Shown one piece after another: positions 15,890 to 24,048 of a stretch of 64,000 nt of DNA. A program made the translations under genes and the position numbers. The notes below the pieces were generated by a model. The model made no database searches, was not told the origin of the DNA, and was given only the letters and a program-made list of their open reading frames with translations. This DNA is from Actinomycetota bacterium (GTDB lineage: Bacteria; Actinomycetota; Thermoleophilia; Solirubrobacterales; 70-9). The stretch is from contig JAFDWB010000041.1 in the NCBI GenBank assembly GCA_018268675.1, forward strand, positions 28,793-92,792. The letters run 5' to 3'. Every line of letters begins with the position of its first letter. Position 1 is the first letter of the stretch.

Positions 15890-18800
15890 GTGGCGACCCG
15901 AGTCAGCGCCAGCCGACTGATCGGGCGGGCCGGGGAGCTCGCCGAGCTCGAAGCCGCCTTCGAGGAGGCCGCCGGGGGAGCGGCCTCGTTGGCGTTCCTG
16001 GCGGGCGAGTCCGGGGTCGGCAAGTCCCGCCTCCTCCACAGCTTCCTCGACCGCGCCCGCGCCGGCGGCGGCTGCGCGATCGGCGGCGAGTGCCTCGAGC
16101 TCGGCCCCGACGAGCTCCCCTACGCGCCGCTCGTCACCGCCCTGCGGACGCTCGTGCGCGAGCAGGACCAGGTGCTCGACCGCGTCTCCCCCGCCACCCG
16201 CCAGGAGCTCGCCCACCTGGTGCCCGAGCTCGACCCGAGCGCGCCGCCCGCCGACCCCGACGAGGAGCGCCGCCGCCCCTTCGAAGCGCTGCTCGCGCTG
16301 CTCGAAACGATGGCCGAGGAAACGCCGCTGGTCCTCTGGCTCGACGACGCCCACTGGGCCGACCACGCGACGCGCGCCTTCCTCGCCTTCCTCGCCGCCG
16401 GCCTGCCGGACAACGCCCGCCTCCTCACCGTGATCGCCTACCGCTCCGACCAGCTGCACCGGCGCCACCCGATGCGGCCGCTGCTCGCCGAGCTCGGGCG
16501 CGGGCGGCGGGTGCGGCGCCTCGAGCTGGCGCCGTTCGACCGCGGCGACGTCGCCACCCAGCTCGCCGACATCCTCGGCGCCGCGCCGCCGGCCGAGATC
16601 GTCGAGCGCTTCTTCGACCGCGGCGAAGGGAACCCGCTCTTCACCGAGGAGCTGCTCGCGGCGGGCGCCGACGGCCGCGGGCGCCTCCCCTCCACCCTGC
16701 GCGACGCGCTGCTGCTGCGGATCGAACGCCTGCCGGAGGCGGCGCGCACGCTGCTGCGGATACTCGCCGTCGCGACCCGCCTCGACCACGCGCTGCTCGC
16801 CGCGGTCTCCGGGGCCGACGAGGCGACGCTGGCGGCCGGGCTGCGGGAGGCGGTGGACGCCCAGGTGGTCGAGGTGGGCCAAGACGACCGCTTCCGCTTC
16901 CGGCACGCGCTGCTGCGCGAGGTGATCTACGACGACCTGCTGCCCGGCGAGCGCGCCGAACTGCACCTGAAGGTGGCCGAGGCGCGCGAGGCCCAGGTCG
17001 ACAACCCGCTCGACAACGCGATGGCCGCCGCCGCGATCGCCCACCACTTCAACGCCGCCGGCGACCAGCCGCAGGCGCTTCGCACCGCGGTCACCGCGGC
17101 GCGCGCGGTCGAACGGGGCGGCGCGGCGGGCGCGGCGGCGGCGCTCTTCGACCGGGCGCTGGCGCTCTGGCCGCGGGTCGCCGAACCGGCGACGCTGGCG
17201 AGGGTCGACCACACCACGCTGCTCACCCTCGCCGCGCGCGCCCACGGCCTCGACACCGACGAGCCGCACGCGATCACCCTCTTCGAGCAGGCGCTCGACC
17301 AGATCGACGAGGGGGCGGAGCCGCACCGGGTCGCCGGGATCCTCGCCGAGCTCGCCTCGGCGCGTTGGGCGATGGGCCGCGCCGAGTCCGCCCGCGCCGA
17401 CATCGACCGGGCGCTGGCGCTGCTGCCGGAGTCCGAGCCGACGCCCGAGCGCGCCCGCATCCTCGAACAGAAAGCGCGCTTCCTGCTCCTGCAAGGGCGC
17501 TTCGCCGAAAGCCGCGACGCCGCCGACGAGGCCCTGCGGGCGGCCGAGGCCGCGGGGGTCGAGGACACCAAGGCGCTGGTCCTGAACCGGCTCGGGCTCT
17601 GCCTCTTCCAACTCGGCGAAGAGGAGCGCGGCGAGCCGGTGATGCGCGAATCGCTCGAGCTGGCGCGGCGCTCGGGGTCCAACGACCAGCTCGCCGCGGT
17701 CTTCGTCAACTTCGCCGACGCGCTGCACCTGGCGGGACGCGGCGAGGAGGCGGCGGCGCTGGCGGCGCAGGGCGAACGGGAGATCACGCCGGGGGACCGC
17801 TCGGCGCTCTGGATCGCCTGCGCGCGCTCGGAGATCCTCTTCCACCTGGGCCGCTGGGACGAGGCGGAAGCGGTCCTGCCGGCGCGGACGCGGGGCGAGT
17901 CCTGGACCGCGACGCTCGCCAACGTGCTGCTGCGCCGCGCCTCCCTGCTGCTCGGCCGCGGCGACACCGAGGGCGCGCGACGGATGATCGAACACGCCCA
18001 GACCTTCCTCGCCGACTCGGTCGAGCCTCAGTACATCGCCCCGGCCGGAGCGCTGACGGTCGACCTCGAGCTGCGCTCCGGCGACGTCGAGGCGGCGCGC
18101 GAGGCGGCGGAGAAGGCGATCGACCAGCTCGAGTTCTGCAGCGACGACGCGGCGCGGATGGCGCTGATCTCGGCCGCCGCGACGGCGGTCGAGGCGGAGG
18201 CGGCCGAGCGGGCGCGTGACCTCGGCGACGCGGCCGGCCTCGAGGCCGCCCAGGCGCGCGCCGAGCTCGGCGCTGCCCGGACCGAGGCGGCGGCCGAGGT
18301 GACGGGTCAGCCGCTCGAGTGCGCCTACTCGCTGACCGCCAAGGCCCACCTCGCGCGGGCGCGGGACGACGACGACGCCGCCGAGCGCGCCGGGGCGGCG
18401 GCGGACGCCTGGGACGCGATCCCGCGCCCCTACCAGGCGGCGCTCTGCCGGCTGCGCGAGGCCGAGGCCCACGCGGCGCGCGGCGAGCGCGAGGCGGCGG
18501 GCGGCGCGGCGGCGCTGGCGCTGGCGACGGCGGAGCGCCTCGGCTCGGAGTGGCTCGCGGCGGAGGTGGCGGGCCTGATCGCCCGGGCGCGCCTGCCGAC
18601 CGGCGGTGCGTTGGCGAACGGCGGCGACGGCGGGAGCGGGCGGCGCGGTGCGCGAGGCGACGGAGCGAGCGCCCAGGAGCCCGAGGACCCCTTCGGCCTC
18701 ACCCCTCGCGAGCGCCAGGTCCTGGCGGCGCTCGCCGAAGGCGCCACCAACCGCGAGATCGCCGCCTCCCTCTACATGGCGGAAAAGACCGCAAGCGTCC

Positions 18801-18892
18801 ACGTCTCCCGAATCCTGTCGAAGCTCGGGGTGCGGAGCAGGACGGAGGCCGCAGCTGTCGCCCACAGGCTGGCGCTGACGGAGCGGTCGTAG
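15890..18892 (+). CDS. LAL-type LuxR transcriptional regulator with AAA ATPase
   Basis: A 1000-aa regulator of the large ATP-binding LuxR (LAL/MalT-like) class. The N-terminal AAA_16-type ATPase has Walker A GESGVGKSRL (about 40-49) and Walker B LVLWLDDAHWAD (about 146-157). A long helical region follows, rich in TPR-like repeats (about 400-880), and a C-terminal GerE/LuxR helix-turn-helix lies at about 936-995 (LTPRERQVLAALAEGATNREIAA). Such proteins switch on target operons after binding ATP and an inducer. GTG 15890 was chosen because the IGRAGELAELE segment typical of these ATPases follows; the open frame upstream is shadow. The target genes are unknown. Confidence 0.9.
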   Translation: MATRVSASRLIGRAGELAELEAAFEEAAGGAASLAFLAGESGVGKSRLLHSFLDRARAGGGCAIGGECLELGPDELPYAPLVTALRTLVREQDQVLDRVSPATRQELAHLVPELDPSAPPADPDEERRRPFEALLALLETMAEETPLVLWLDDAHWADHATRAFLAFLAAGLPDNARLLTVIAYRSDQLHRRHPMRPLLAELGRGRRVRRLELAPFDRGDVATQLADILGAAPPAEIVERFFDRGEGNPLFTEELLAAGADGRGRLPSTLRDALLLRIERLPEAARTLLRILAVATRLDHALLAAVSGADEATLAAGLREAVDAQVVEVGQDDRFRFRHALLREVIYDDLLPGERAELHLKVAEAREAQVDNPLDNAMAAAAIAHHFNAAGDQPQALRTAVTAARAVERGGAAGAAAALFDRALALWPRVAEPATLARVDHTTLLTLAARAHGLDTDEPHAITLFEQALDQIDEGAEPHRVAGILAELASARWAMGRAESARADIDRALALLPESEPTPERARILEQKARFLLLQGRFAESRDAADEALRAAEAAGVEDTKALVLNRLGLCLFQLGEEERGEPVMRESLELARRSGSNDQLAAVFVNFADALHLAGRGEEAAALAAQGEREITPGDRSALWIACARSEILFHLGRWDEAEAVLPARTRGESWTATLANVLLRRASLLLGRGDTEGARRMIEHAQTFLADSVEPQYIAPAGALTVDLELRSGDVEAAREAAEKAIDQLEFCSDDAARMALISAAATAVEAEAAERARDLGDAAGLEAAQARAELGAARTEAAAEVTGQPLECAYSLTAKAHLARARDDDDAAERAGAAADAWDAIPRPYQAALCRLREAEAHAARGEREAAGGAAALALATAERLGSEWLAAEVAGLIARARLPTGGALANGGDGGSGRRGARGDGASAQEPEDPFGLTPRERQVLAALAEGATNREIAASLYMAEKTASVHVSRILSKLGVRSRTEAAAVAHRLALTERS

Positions 18893-18932
18893 GGACGCCG
18901 GCCGGCGCCTCGGAGCTGGCGCCTCCGGCCGC

Positions 18933-18972
18933 TTGGTGAGTTGACCCCTTCGGGGTGTGGTCAACTCACCAA
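18933..18972. repeat. Intergenic palindrome D1 (TTGGTGAGTTGACC family)
   Basis: Perfect 14-bp arms at 18933-18946 and 18959-18972 around a loop that itself folds as CCTTCGGGG (a TTCG tetraloop). Related copies occur at 19478 and 36734. It lies 41 bp after the stop of the LuxR gene and is a plausible transcription stop for it. Confidence 0.8.
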
Positions 18973-19074
18973 CCGTCCGGCGGTTTTCAGGGATGGGGAC
19001 GGGCTCGGGGCGCGTCGCGTGGGAGCTCGTGACGAAGTGCGCGGGTTCGGTGCGCCTTGCGTGGCCGATCCAGG

Positions 19075-19121
19075 TTGATGGGCCGAAAACTACTGATATG
19101 GAGCGGTTTTCGGCCCATCAA
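19075..19121. repeat. Intergenic palindrome A2
   Basis: Perfect 16-bp arms TTGATGGGCCGAAAAC at 19075-19090 and its complement at 19106-19121, with a 15-nt loop. Second of four family A copies; the loop differs from the others although the arms are nearly identical. Confidence 0.85.
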
Positions 19122-19190
19122 TTTCGGAGCATCGCGGGCTCGCACGGGCCCGCCCTCGTCGCCTGGCACCCATCCGACGCCTGTCACGAT

Positions 19191-19227
19191 CCGACGCTTG
19201 TCCTCGATACGAAGACAAGCGTCGGAG
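19191..19227. repeat. Intergenic palindrome B1 (CCGACGCTTGTC family)
   Basis: Perfect 13-bp arms TCCGACGCTTGTC at 19191-19203 and complement at 19215-19227. The 11-nt loop CTCGATACGAA is identical to that of B2 at 27330 and contains an inner TCG/CGA pairing. Confidence 0.85.
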
Positions 19228-19326
19228 GGCCGCCGCGCCTGGTGCGTCTTCCGTGGGCTCCGTGCAAGTCTCGTGGGGCTTCCGCGAGTCCCTGGGCGCC
19301 TGTCGTGAGCCTTCCGCCCGCGTCAC

Positions 19327-19375
19327 GTTGATGGGCCGAAAACTTGACTATCTGACAGGTTTTCGGCCCATCAAC
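19327..19375. repeat. Intergenic palindrome A3
   Basis: Perfect 17-bp arms GTTGATGGGCCGAAAAC at 19327-19343 and complement at 19359-19375, loop of 15 nt. It lies only 205 bp from A2, the closest pair of one family in the window. Confidence 0.85.
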
Positions 19376-19477
19376 CCGGGCGGGCGCGGAGGTGCCCGTG
19401 GGCGGCGAAGCGCGGGACGCCGCCCGTCCACTCGGGCCGCCACAGGCGGCTCAGGTGGACGGGCGGGGACGCTCACA

Positions 19478-19523
19478 CGTTTGGTGAGTTGAGGGCGCAA
19501 GGGCACACACAACTCACCGAACG
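19478..19523. repeat. Intergenic palindrome D2
   Basis: Arms of 14 bp (CGTTTGGTGAGTTG at 19478-19491; complement at 19510-19523) with one wobble-compatible difference. The loop differs from that of D1. Confidence 0.75.
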
Positions 19524-19586
19524 GCGGGGACCCACTCATGGGACCCGTGACTTCTCGCGCCTTCCGTCACTTCCCCCACCTCACAT

Positions 19587-19644
19587 GAGCCGCGGATGCC
19601 GGGCCGACGTCAGCCAGCCCGGGTCGGACCGGCATCCGCGGCTC
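19587..19644. repeat. Intergenic palindrome J
   Basis: Perfect 16-bp arms GAGCCGCGGATGCCGG at 19587-19602 and complement at 19629-19644, with an inner CCGAC/GTCGG stem inside the loop. Only one copy was noticed in the window. It lies 67 bp from the stop of the response-regulator gene. Confidence 0.75.
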
Positions 19645-19710
19645 CCCTGCGCGGCCTCAACCCGCCAGCCGCCCGCGGCCGGCCGCCCATCGCGGCCAGC
19701 TGCCGTCCCT

Positions 19711-20373
19711 TCACCCTCCGTCCGTCGCGCGCAAGAACGCCAGGACCGCCAGCACGCGCCGGTGGTCGTCGCCGGCGGCGCTCAGGTTCAACTTGCCGAA
19801 GATGTTGGAGACGTGCTTCTCGACCGCGCCGGGGGTGACGACGAGGGTCTCGGCGATCGCGTTGTTGGTGCGGCCCTCGGCCATCAGGGAGAGGACCTCG
19901 CGCTCGCGGGGGGAGAGCGCGTCGATCGGGTTCTCGGGGGCGTTGCGGCGCTCGCCGACCAGCTCGGCGACGACCTCGCGGTCGAGCGCGGTGCCGCCGC
20001 CGGCGACGCGGCGGATCGCGTCGAGGAAGGCGGGAATGTCGCCGACCCGCTCCTTGAGGAGGTAGCCGACGCCGCCCTCGCCGCCCGCCAGGAGCTCGGC
20101 GGTGTAGACCGGCTCGACGTACTGGGAGAGAATCAGGACGCCGAGTCCCGGGTGGCGGCGGCGGGCCTCGACCGCGGCGCGGATGCCCTCGTCGGTGAAG
20201 GTCGGCGGCAGCCGCACGTCGACGATCGCCAGGTCCGGCTTGTGGCCGCCGACGATGCGCAGGAGTCCCTCACCGTTCTCGGCCTGGGCGACGACCTCGA
20301 CCTCGTGTTCGCGCAGCAGCGCGACCAGGCCCTCGCGCAGCAGCAGCGAGTCCTCGGCGATCACGACCCGCAC
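19711..20373 (-). CDS. NarL-family response regulator
   Basis: A 220-aa two-component regulator. The receiver domain opens with VRVVIAEDSLLLREGLVALL (acidic pair ED, residues 7-8), the phospho-accepting Asp lies in LAIVDVRLPP (about 54), and a Lys appears in GYLLKERVGD (about 106). The C-terminal LuxR-type helix-turn-helix is ALSPREREVLSLMAEGRTNN through GAVEKHVSNIFGKL. The GTG start at 20373 overlaps the 3' end of the histidine kinase gene by 13 bp, with GAGG upstream. It would be phosphorylated by the kinase encoded just before it. Confidence 0.92.
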   Translation of the reverse strand: MRVVIAEDSLLLREGLVALLREHEVEVVAQAENGEGLLRIVGGHKPDLAIVDVRLPPTFTDEGIRAAVEARRRHPGLGVLILSQYVEPVYTAELLAGGEGGVGYLLKERVGDIPAFLDAIRRVAGGGTALDREVVAELVGERRNAPENPIDALSPREREVLSLMAEGRTNNAIAETLVVTPGAVEKHVSNIFGKLNLSAAGDDHRRVLAVLAFLRATDGG

Positions 20374-21413
20374 GGGAGCCTCACCTCGATCCGCGTGCCC
20401 TCGCCGGCCGGAGAGGCGAGCTCGAACGCCCCGTCGAGCGCCGCCACGCGCCGCCGCAGCCCGTCGAGGCCGCCGCCCGCGGTGAGGTCGGCGCCGCCCG
20501 GCCCGTCGTCGGCGACGACCACGTCGAGGGTGTCGCCCGCCTCCCGGATCGTCACCTCGGCGCGCGCCCCCGGCGCGTGCTTGGCGACGTTGGTGAGCGA
20601 CTCGGCGACGACGAAGTAGGCGGCGCTCTCGACCACCGGCGCGGCCCGTCGGCCGAGCTGCGCGTCGACCGCCACCGGGACCGGCGAGCGCGTGCCGAGC
20701 GCCTCGACCGCCGCGGCGAGCCCGCGGTCGGAGAGCACCGGCGGCGCGATCCCCCGCGCCAGGTCGCGCAGCTCGGCGTTCGCCGCGGTCGCCTCGGCGC
20801 GCGCCTGCCGCACCAGGGCGGCGATCTCGGGACGGTCGGCGAGCCCCTCCTCGGCCCGCCCGAGCTGCATCGAGAGGGCGACGAGGCGCGCCTGGGCGCC
20901 GTCGTGGAGGTCGCGCTCGATCCGCCGCAGCTCCGCCGCCTGCACGTCGAGGGCGCCGCGCCGCGTCTCGGTCAGCGTCTCCACCCGCGCGGTCAGTTCC
21001 CGTTCGCGGTTCGGGCGGAGGTCGGCACCCTGGCGCCGCAGCCACTCGAGGCGCACGGCGAAGGCGATGCCGAAGCCGATCAAGACCCACACCGGCCAGA
21101 AGCTCCCGCCGCCGCCCACCGCCCAGTTGAGGACCGTGTAGACCCAGACGACGATCGAGAACGCGGCCTGGGTCTCGAGGTCGCGCCGTGGCCCCGGCGG
21201 CGCCAGCCGCGACCAGCGCCAGGCGACCATCAGGCCGATGATCAGCGCGCACGAGATCCACACCCAGGCGGGCCAGAAGGACCCCGCCCCGGTGATCGCC
21301 CAGATCACGAAGCAGAGCAGGCTGGCGCCGCCCGCGATCTGGGCGGGCAGCCGCGGCGTCAGCCGCGCGAGGCGGGCGAGCCACGGCGCGGCGGCGGCGA
21401 GGCGCTCCCTCAA
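20361..21413 (-). CDS. Sensor histidine kinase (HisKA_3 type)
   Basis: A 350-aa membrane kinase. Four hydrophobic stretches (about residues 22-42, 50-66, 82-100 and 104-120) form two similar hairpins ending in GSFWPAWVWI and GSFWPVWVLI, as in 2TM-domain proteins. The dimerisation/phosphotransfer motif RRIERDLHDGAQARLVALSM holds the His (about 178). The ATP-binding end has ESLTNVAKHA (N box) and VADDGPGG plus GGGLDGLRRR (G boxes). It overlaps the transporter gene by 4 bp (ATGA) and the regulator gene by 13 bp. With so little outside the membrane, it may sense the envelope or the transporter itself; that is inference. Confidence 0.9.
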   Translation of the reverse strand: MRERLAAAAPWLARLARLTPRLPAQIAGGASLLCFVIWAITGAGSFWPAWVWISCALIIGLMVAWRWSRLAPPGPRRDLETQAAFSIVVWVYTVLNWAVGGGGSFWPVWVLIGFGIAFAVRLEWLRRQGADLRPNRERELTARVETLTETRRGALDVQAAELRRIERDLHDGAQARLVALSMQLGRAEEGLADRPEIAALVRQARAEATAANAELRDLARGIAPPVLSDRGLAAAVEALGTRSPVPVAVDAQLGRRAAPVVESAAYFVVAESLTNVAKHAPGARAEVTIREAGDTLDVVVADDGPGGADLTAGGGLDGLRRRVAALDGAFELASPAGEGTRIEVRLPCGS

Positions 21414-23800
21414 ACGCGCGCCTCCCCGTCCGCGGCCCGCCGCGTAGGGCGGACGCGGCCCCGCCCGTTGCTCGCCGAGGCGGCCTCGGCGGCCCGGTCA
21501 TCGGGCGCGGCGACGGGCTCGGCCCCGGCGGGCCCCTCGAGCCCCACGCGCGGCAGCCACTCCAGCCACCGCGGCAGGTACCAGTTGCGCTCGCCGAGCA
21601 GCTTCATCGTCGCCGGCAGGAGCACCCCGCGGATCACGGTCGCGTCGATCAGGATCGCCGCCGCCAGCCCCACACCCATCTCCTTGAATTCGAGGAAGGA
21701 GAGGGTGGCGAAGATCGCGAACACGGCGACCATCACCGCGGCGGCGCTGGTGACCACGCCCGCGGTCGTCCGCAGGCCGTGCGAGACGGCAGCCTCCGTC
21801 GACATCCCGCGATCGTACGCCTCCCTGATCCGGGTGAGGATGAACACGTGGTAGTCCATCGACAGCCCGAAGAGGACGACGAAGAGGAACAGCGGCAGCC
21901 AGGAGGTGATCGAGCCGATCGAGTTGAAGCCGATCAGATTTTCGAGGTGCCCGTCCTGGAAGACCCAGACGACGATCCCATAGGCGGCGCCGACCGAGAG
22001 CAGGCTGAGGCAGATCGCGGTGATCGGGATGACGATCGAGCGGAAGCTGACGAGCAGCAGCAGGAACGCCATGCCGAGGACGAAGGCGAACACCCAGGGC
22101 ATCCGTTGGGACAGCAGGTCGTTGAAGTCGACCGAGGAGGCGGTCGGGCCGCCGACCTGGGCCTTGGCCCCCGGGACCGTGCCGATCGTCGCCGGGATCA
22201 GCTCGTCGCGCAGCTTCCGGAGCGCGTCCTGGGAGCGAGCGTCGGTCCCGTTGCCGGCCAGCGGCACGCGCAGTTCGGCGACCTGCCCGCCCTTGGCGGC
22301 CCGGTAGGACTGCGTCGGTCCGAAGCTCTGCGCATCGGCCGCCAGCCGCGCCCGCAGCGCGTCGACCTGCCGCACGACCGGCGCCGCTTGCACGTCGGGC
22401 GCCGAGATCGCCACCAGCGCCGGTTCGACCCCGCCGGGGAACGCCGCCTCGACCCGATCGAAGGTCTTCACGATCGGCATGTCCTTCGGCAGCCCCGCGA
22501 CCCCGGCGTTCGCCGTGTGCAAGCCGAATGCGGGGATCGCCAGTACCACGAGCCCCACGACAGCGACCCCGGCAGCCACCCAAGGCTTACGCATCACGCG
22601 ATCCACAAGTGCCCCCCAGACACGGGAACCCTCCACCCGGCCCCCGTCGGCGGCCCTTCGGGGGTGGCCCGCCGGAACCTCCCCGCTGTTGTTCCGCCGG
22701 GTCACCCCCGGAGGGCCGCCCCCGCGCAACCGTCGTCCCAGGAACGGCACCCTCCCCTTCTCGATCCGGTCCCCGAGCCAGGCCAGCACCGCCGGCAACA
22801 CCGTCAACGACCCGACCATCGCCACGGCGACGACGATGATCGTCCCGGTCGCAAAGCTGGCGAAGGTCTGGTCCCCCGCGATGTACATCCCGGCCATCGC
22901 GACCATCACGGTGAACCCGGAGACGAGGATCGCCCGCCCCGAGGTCGCCGCCGCCGCTTCGAGCGAGGCCCGCTCGCCCGCCCCGGCGGCGCGCTCCTCG
23001 CGCTCCCGCCGCAGATAGAACATCGAGTAGTCGACCCCGACCGCGAGGCCGATCAGCAGCACCACCGAGTCGATCTGTTCGGCGACCGGGCCGAAGATGT
23101 GGCTGACCGGGGCGATGATGCCGATCGTCGCGCCGACCGCGGTCAGGGCGAGCAGCAGCGGCACGCCCGCGGCGAGCAGCGAGCCGAAGACGACGACGAG
23201 GATCAGGAGCGTGATCGGCAGCGAGGTCATCTCGGCCTTGGAGAAGTCTTCTTCGAGGCTTTCGGAGACCGCCTTTGCGCCACTCGCGTCGCCGACCTCT
23301 TCGACCCGCAGGCCCGGGTGGCGCTTCTGCACCGCGGCGACCTGGTCGAGCGCCTTGCCAACCACTTCCTTGGGTTCGATCTTCTTCGTTTCCGGTATCT
23401 CGAACTTGACCAGCGCCGAGCGGCCGTCGGCGGCGACCTGGCCTTCGGCGCCGTGCCCGAACGGACCGGTGAGGCCGCGCACGAAGGGGAGCTTGCGGAG
23501 CCGCGATTCGACTTCCGCGATCGCCGCCCGCGCCTGCGGCGCGTGCACGGATTCGTGACCTTCGGCCTGGATCAGCACCGACTCGGCCGCCCCCTGCGGG
23601 AACGCGCCTTCGAGCGTCTTCTCGGCGCTCGCGGACTCGCCGTTGCCGGAGCTGTTGCCGAGCGTCACCGTCCCCAGCGCGCCGCCGAGCGCGATCGCCG
23701 CGACGACGAAGGCGATCCACCCCCAGATCGCCAGCTTGCGGTGCGCGGCGCTCCAGCGCCCCGCCCGTCCCGCCAATCCCAACTTCTGCCTGCTCCGCAT
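21410..23800 (-). CDS. MMPL/RND-family membrane transporter
   Basis: A 796-aa transporter with the RND/MMPL layout: TM1 near residue 25, a large outer loop, TM2-6, then a second half with TM7, outer loop and TM8-12. Landmarks include LLIGLAVGVDYSMFYLRRERE and its second-half equivalent FVVLFGLSMDYHVFILTRIRE, both typical of the family. Such proteins export lipids, drugs or siderophores using the proton gradient. It is the first gene of an operon with the histidine kinase and regulator. Residues 361-384, in the cytoplasmic link between the halves, are encoded by a near-perfect 72-bp palindrome that keeps the frame (see repeat at 22649). Confidence 0.88.
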   Translation of the reverse strand: MRSRQKLGLAGRAGRWSAAHRKLAIWGWIAFVVAAIALGGALGTVTLGNSSGNGESASAEKTLEGAFPQGAAESVLIQAEGHESVHAPQARAAIAEVESRLRKLPFVRGLTGPFGHGAEGQVAADGRSALVKFEIPETKKIEPKEVVGKALDQVAAVQKRHPGLRVEEVGDASGAKAVSESLEEDFSKAEMTSLPITLLILVVVFGSLLAAGVPLLLALTAVGATIGIIAPVSHIFGPVAEQIDSVVLLIGLAVGVDYSMFYLRREREERAAGAGERASLEAAAATSGRAILVSGFTVMVAMAGMYIAGDQTFASFATGTIIVVAVAMVGSLTVLPAVLAWLGDRIEKGRVPFLGRRLRGGGPPGVTRRNNSGEVPAGHPRRAADGGRVEGSRVWGALVDRVMRKPWVAAGVAVVGLVVLAIPAFGLHTANAGVAGLPKDMPIVKTFDRVEAAFPGGVEPALVAISAPDVQAAPVVRQVDALRARLAADAQSFGPTQSYRAAKGGQVAELRVPLAGNGTDARSQDALRKLRDELIPATIGTVPGAKAQVGGPTASSVDFNDLLSQRMPWVFAFVLGMAFLLLLVSFRSIVIPITAICLSLLSVGAAYGIVVWVFQDGHLENLIGFNSIGSITSWLPLFLFVVLFGLSMDYHVFILTRIREAYDRGMSTEAAVSHGLRTTAGVVTSAAAVMVAVFAIFATLSFLEFKEMGVGLAAAILIDATVIRGVLLPATMKLLGERNWYLPRWLEWLPRVGLEGPAGAEPVAAPDDRAAEAASASNGRGRVRPTRRAADGEARV
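22649..22720. repeat. In-frame palindrome inside the MMPL gene
   Basis: Two 30-nt arms (22649-22678 and 22691-22720) pair at 27 positions plus 2 G-U compatible ones, around a 12-nt loop CTCCCCGCTGTT. The element is 72 bp, exactly 24 codons, with no stop, and is read in the gene as GGPPGVTRRNNSGEVPAGHP and a few more residues. The central AACAGCGGGGAGGTT (minus strand) is shared, in the same reading frame, with the palindrome inside fbiC at about 42047. The transporter's alignment-worthy segments resume immediately on both sides, so it looks inserted rather than native. Confidence 0.85.
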
Positions 23801-23931
23801 CGCGCGTCCTCCGTCCGGTTTTCGAGTGGATCCGCGCGCCCTCCGCGCGCCCTCCCAACCCTGCGCGACCGCGAGCCCGCTTCCAATACGGCCACCCGGC
23901 GAACCCCCGGGGGGCTCCCCGGCGTCCCGAA

Positions 23932-23987
23932 GGTGGGGTTAACCCCACCCCCGACGCTCGTATCCCTCTGGGTGACAAGCGTCGGGG
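23932..23987. repeat. Paired palindromes C and B3
   Basis: GGTGGGGTTAACCCCACC (23932-23949) is a perfect 18-bp palindrome. It abuts a family B hairpin with arms CCCCGACGCTCGT (23949-23961) and its complement (23975-23987), one wobble difference. Its 13-nt loop differs from B1 and B2. The pair lies between divergent genes (MMPL and the PLP lyase), so it may contain operators rather than a terminator. Confidence 0.7.
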
Positions 23988-24048
23988 CGAGGAGCTTCGC
24001 GATCGCCTCCCACTACCTGCTCGGCCCGACCTGAAAGAGTTGGCGGGC

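Larger units (their letters stand above)
18893..19710. other. Gene-free region with a cluster of palindromes
   Basis: About 820 bp between two convergent genes with no coding sequence that I can support: every frame is short and has no family resemblance. It holds six separate palindromes from four families (D, A, B, A, D, J), listed individually. The rest is GC-rich DNA with no visible promoter or RNA gene. Palindromes from two families occur twice within the stretch, in the order D A B A D J. Confidence 0.7.

Noticed and set aside
18933..19644. Possible CRISPR array
   Set aside because: Repeats are inverted, of several families, unevenly spaced and without a common direct repeat; no cas gene is near.
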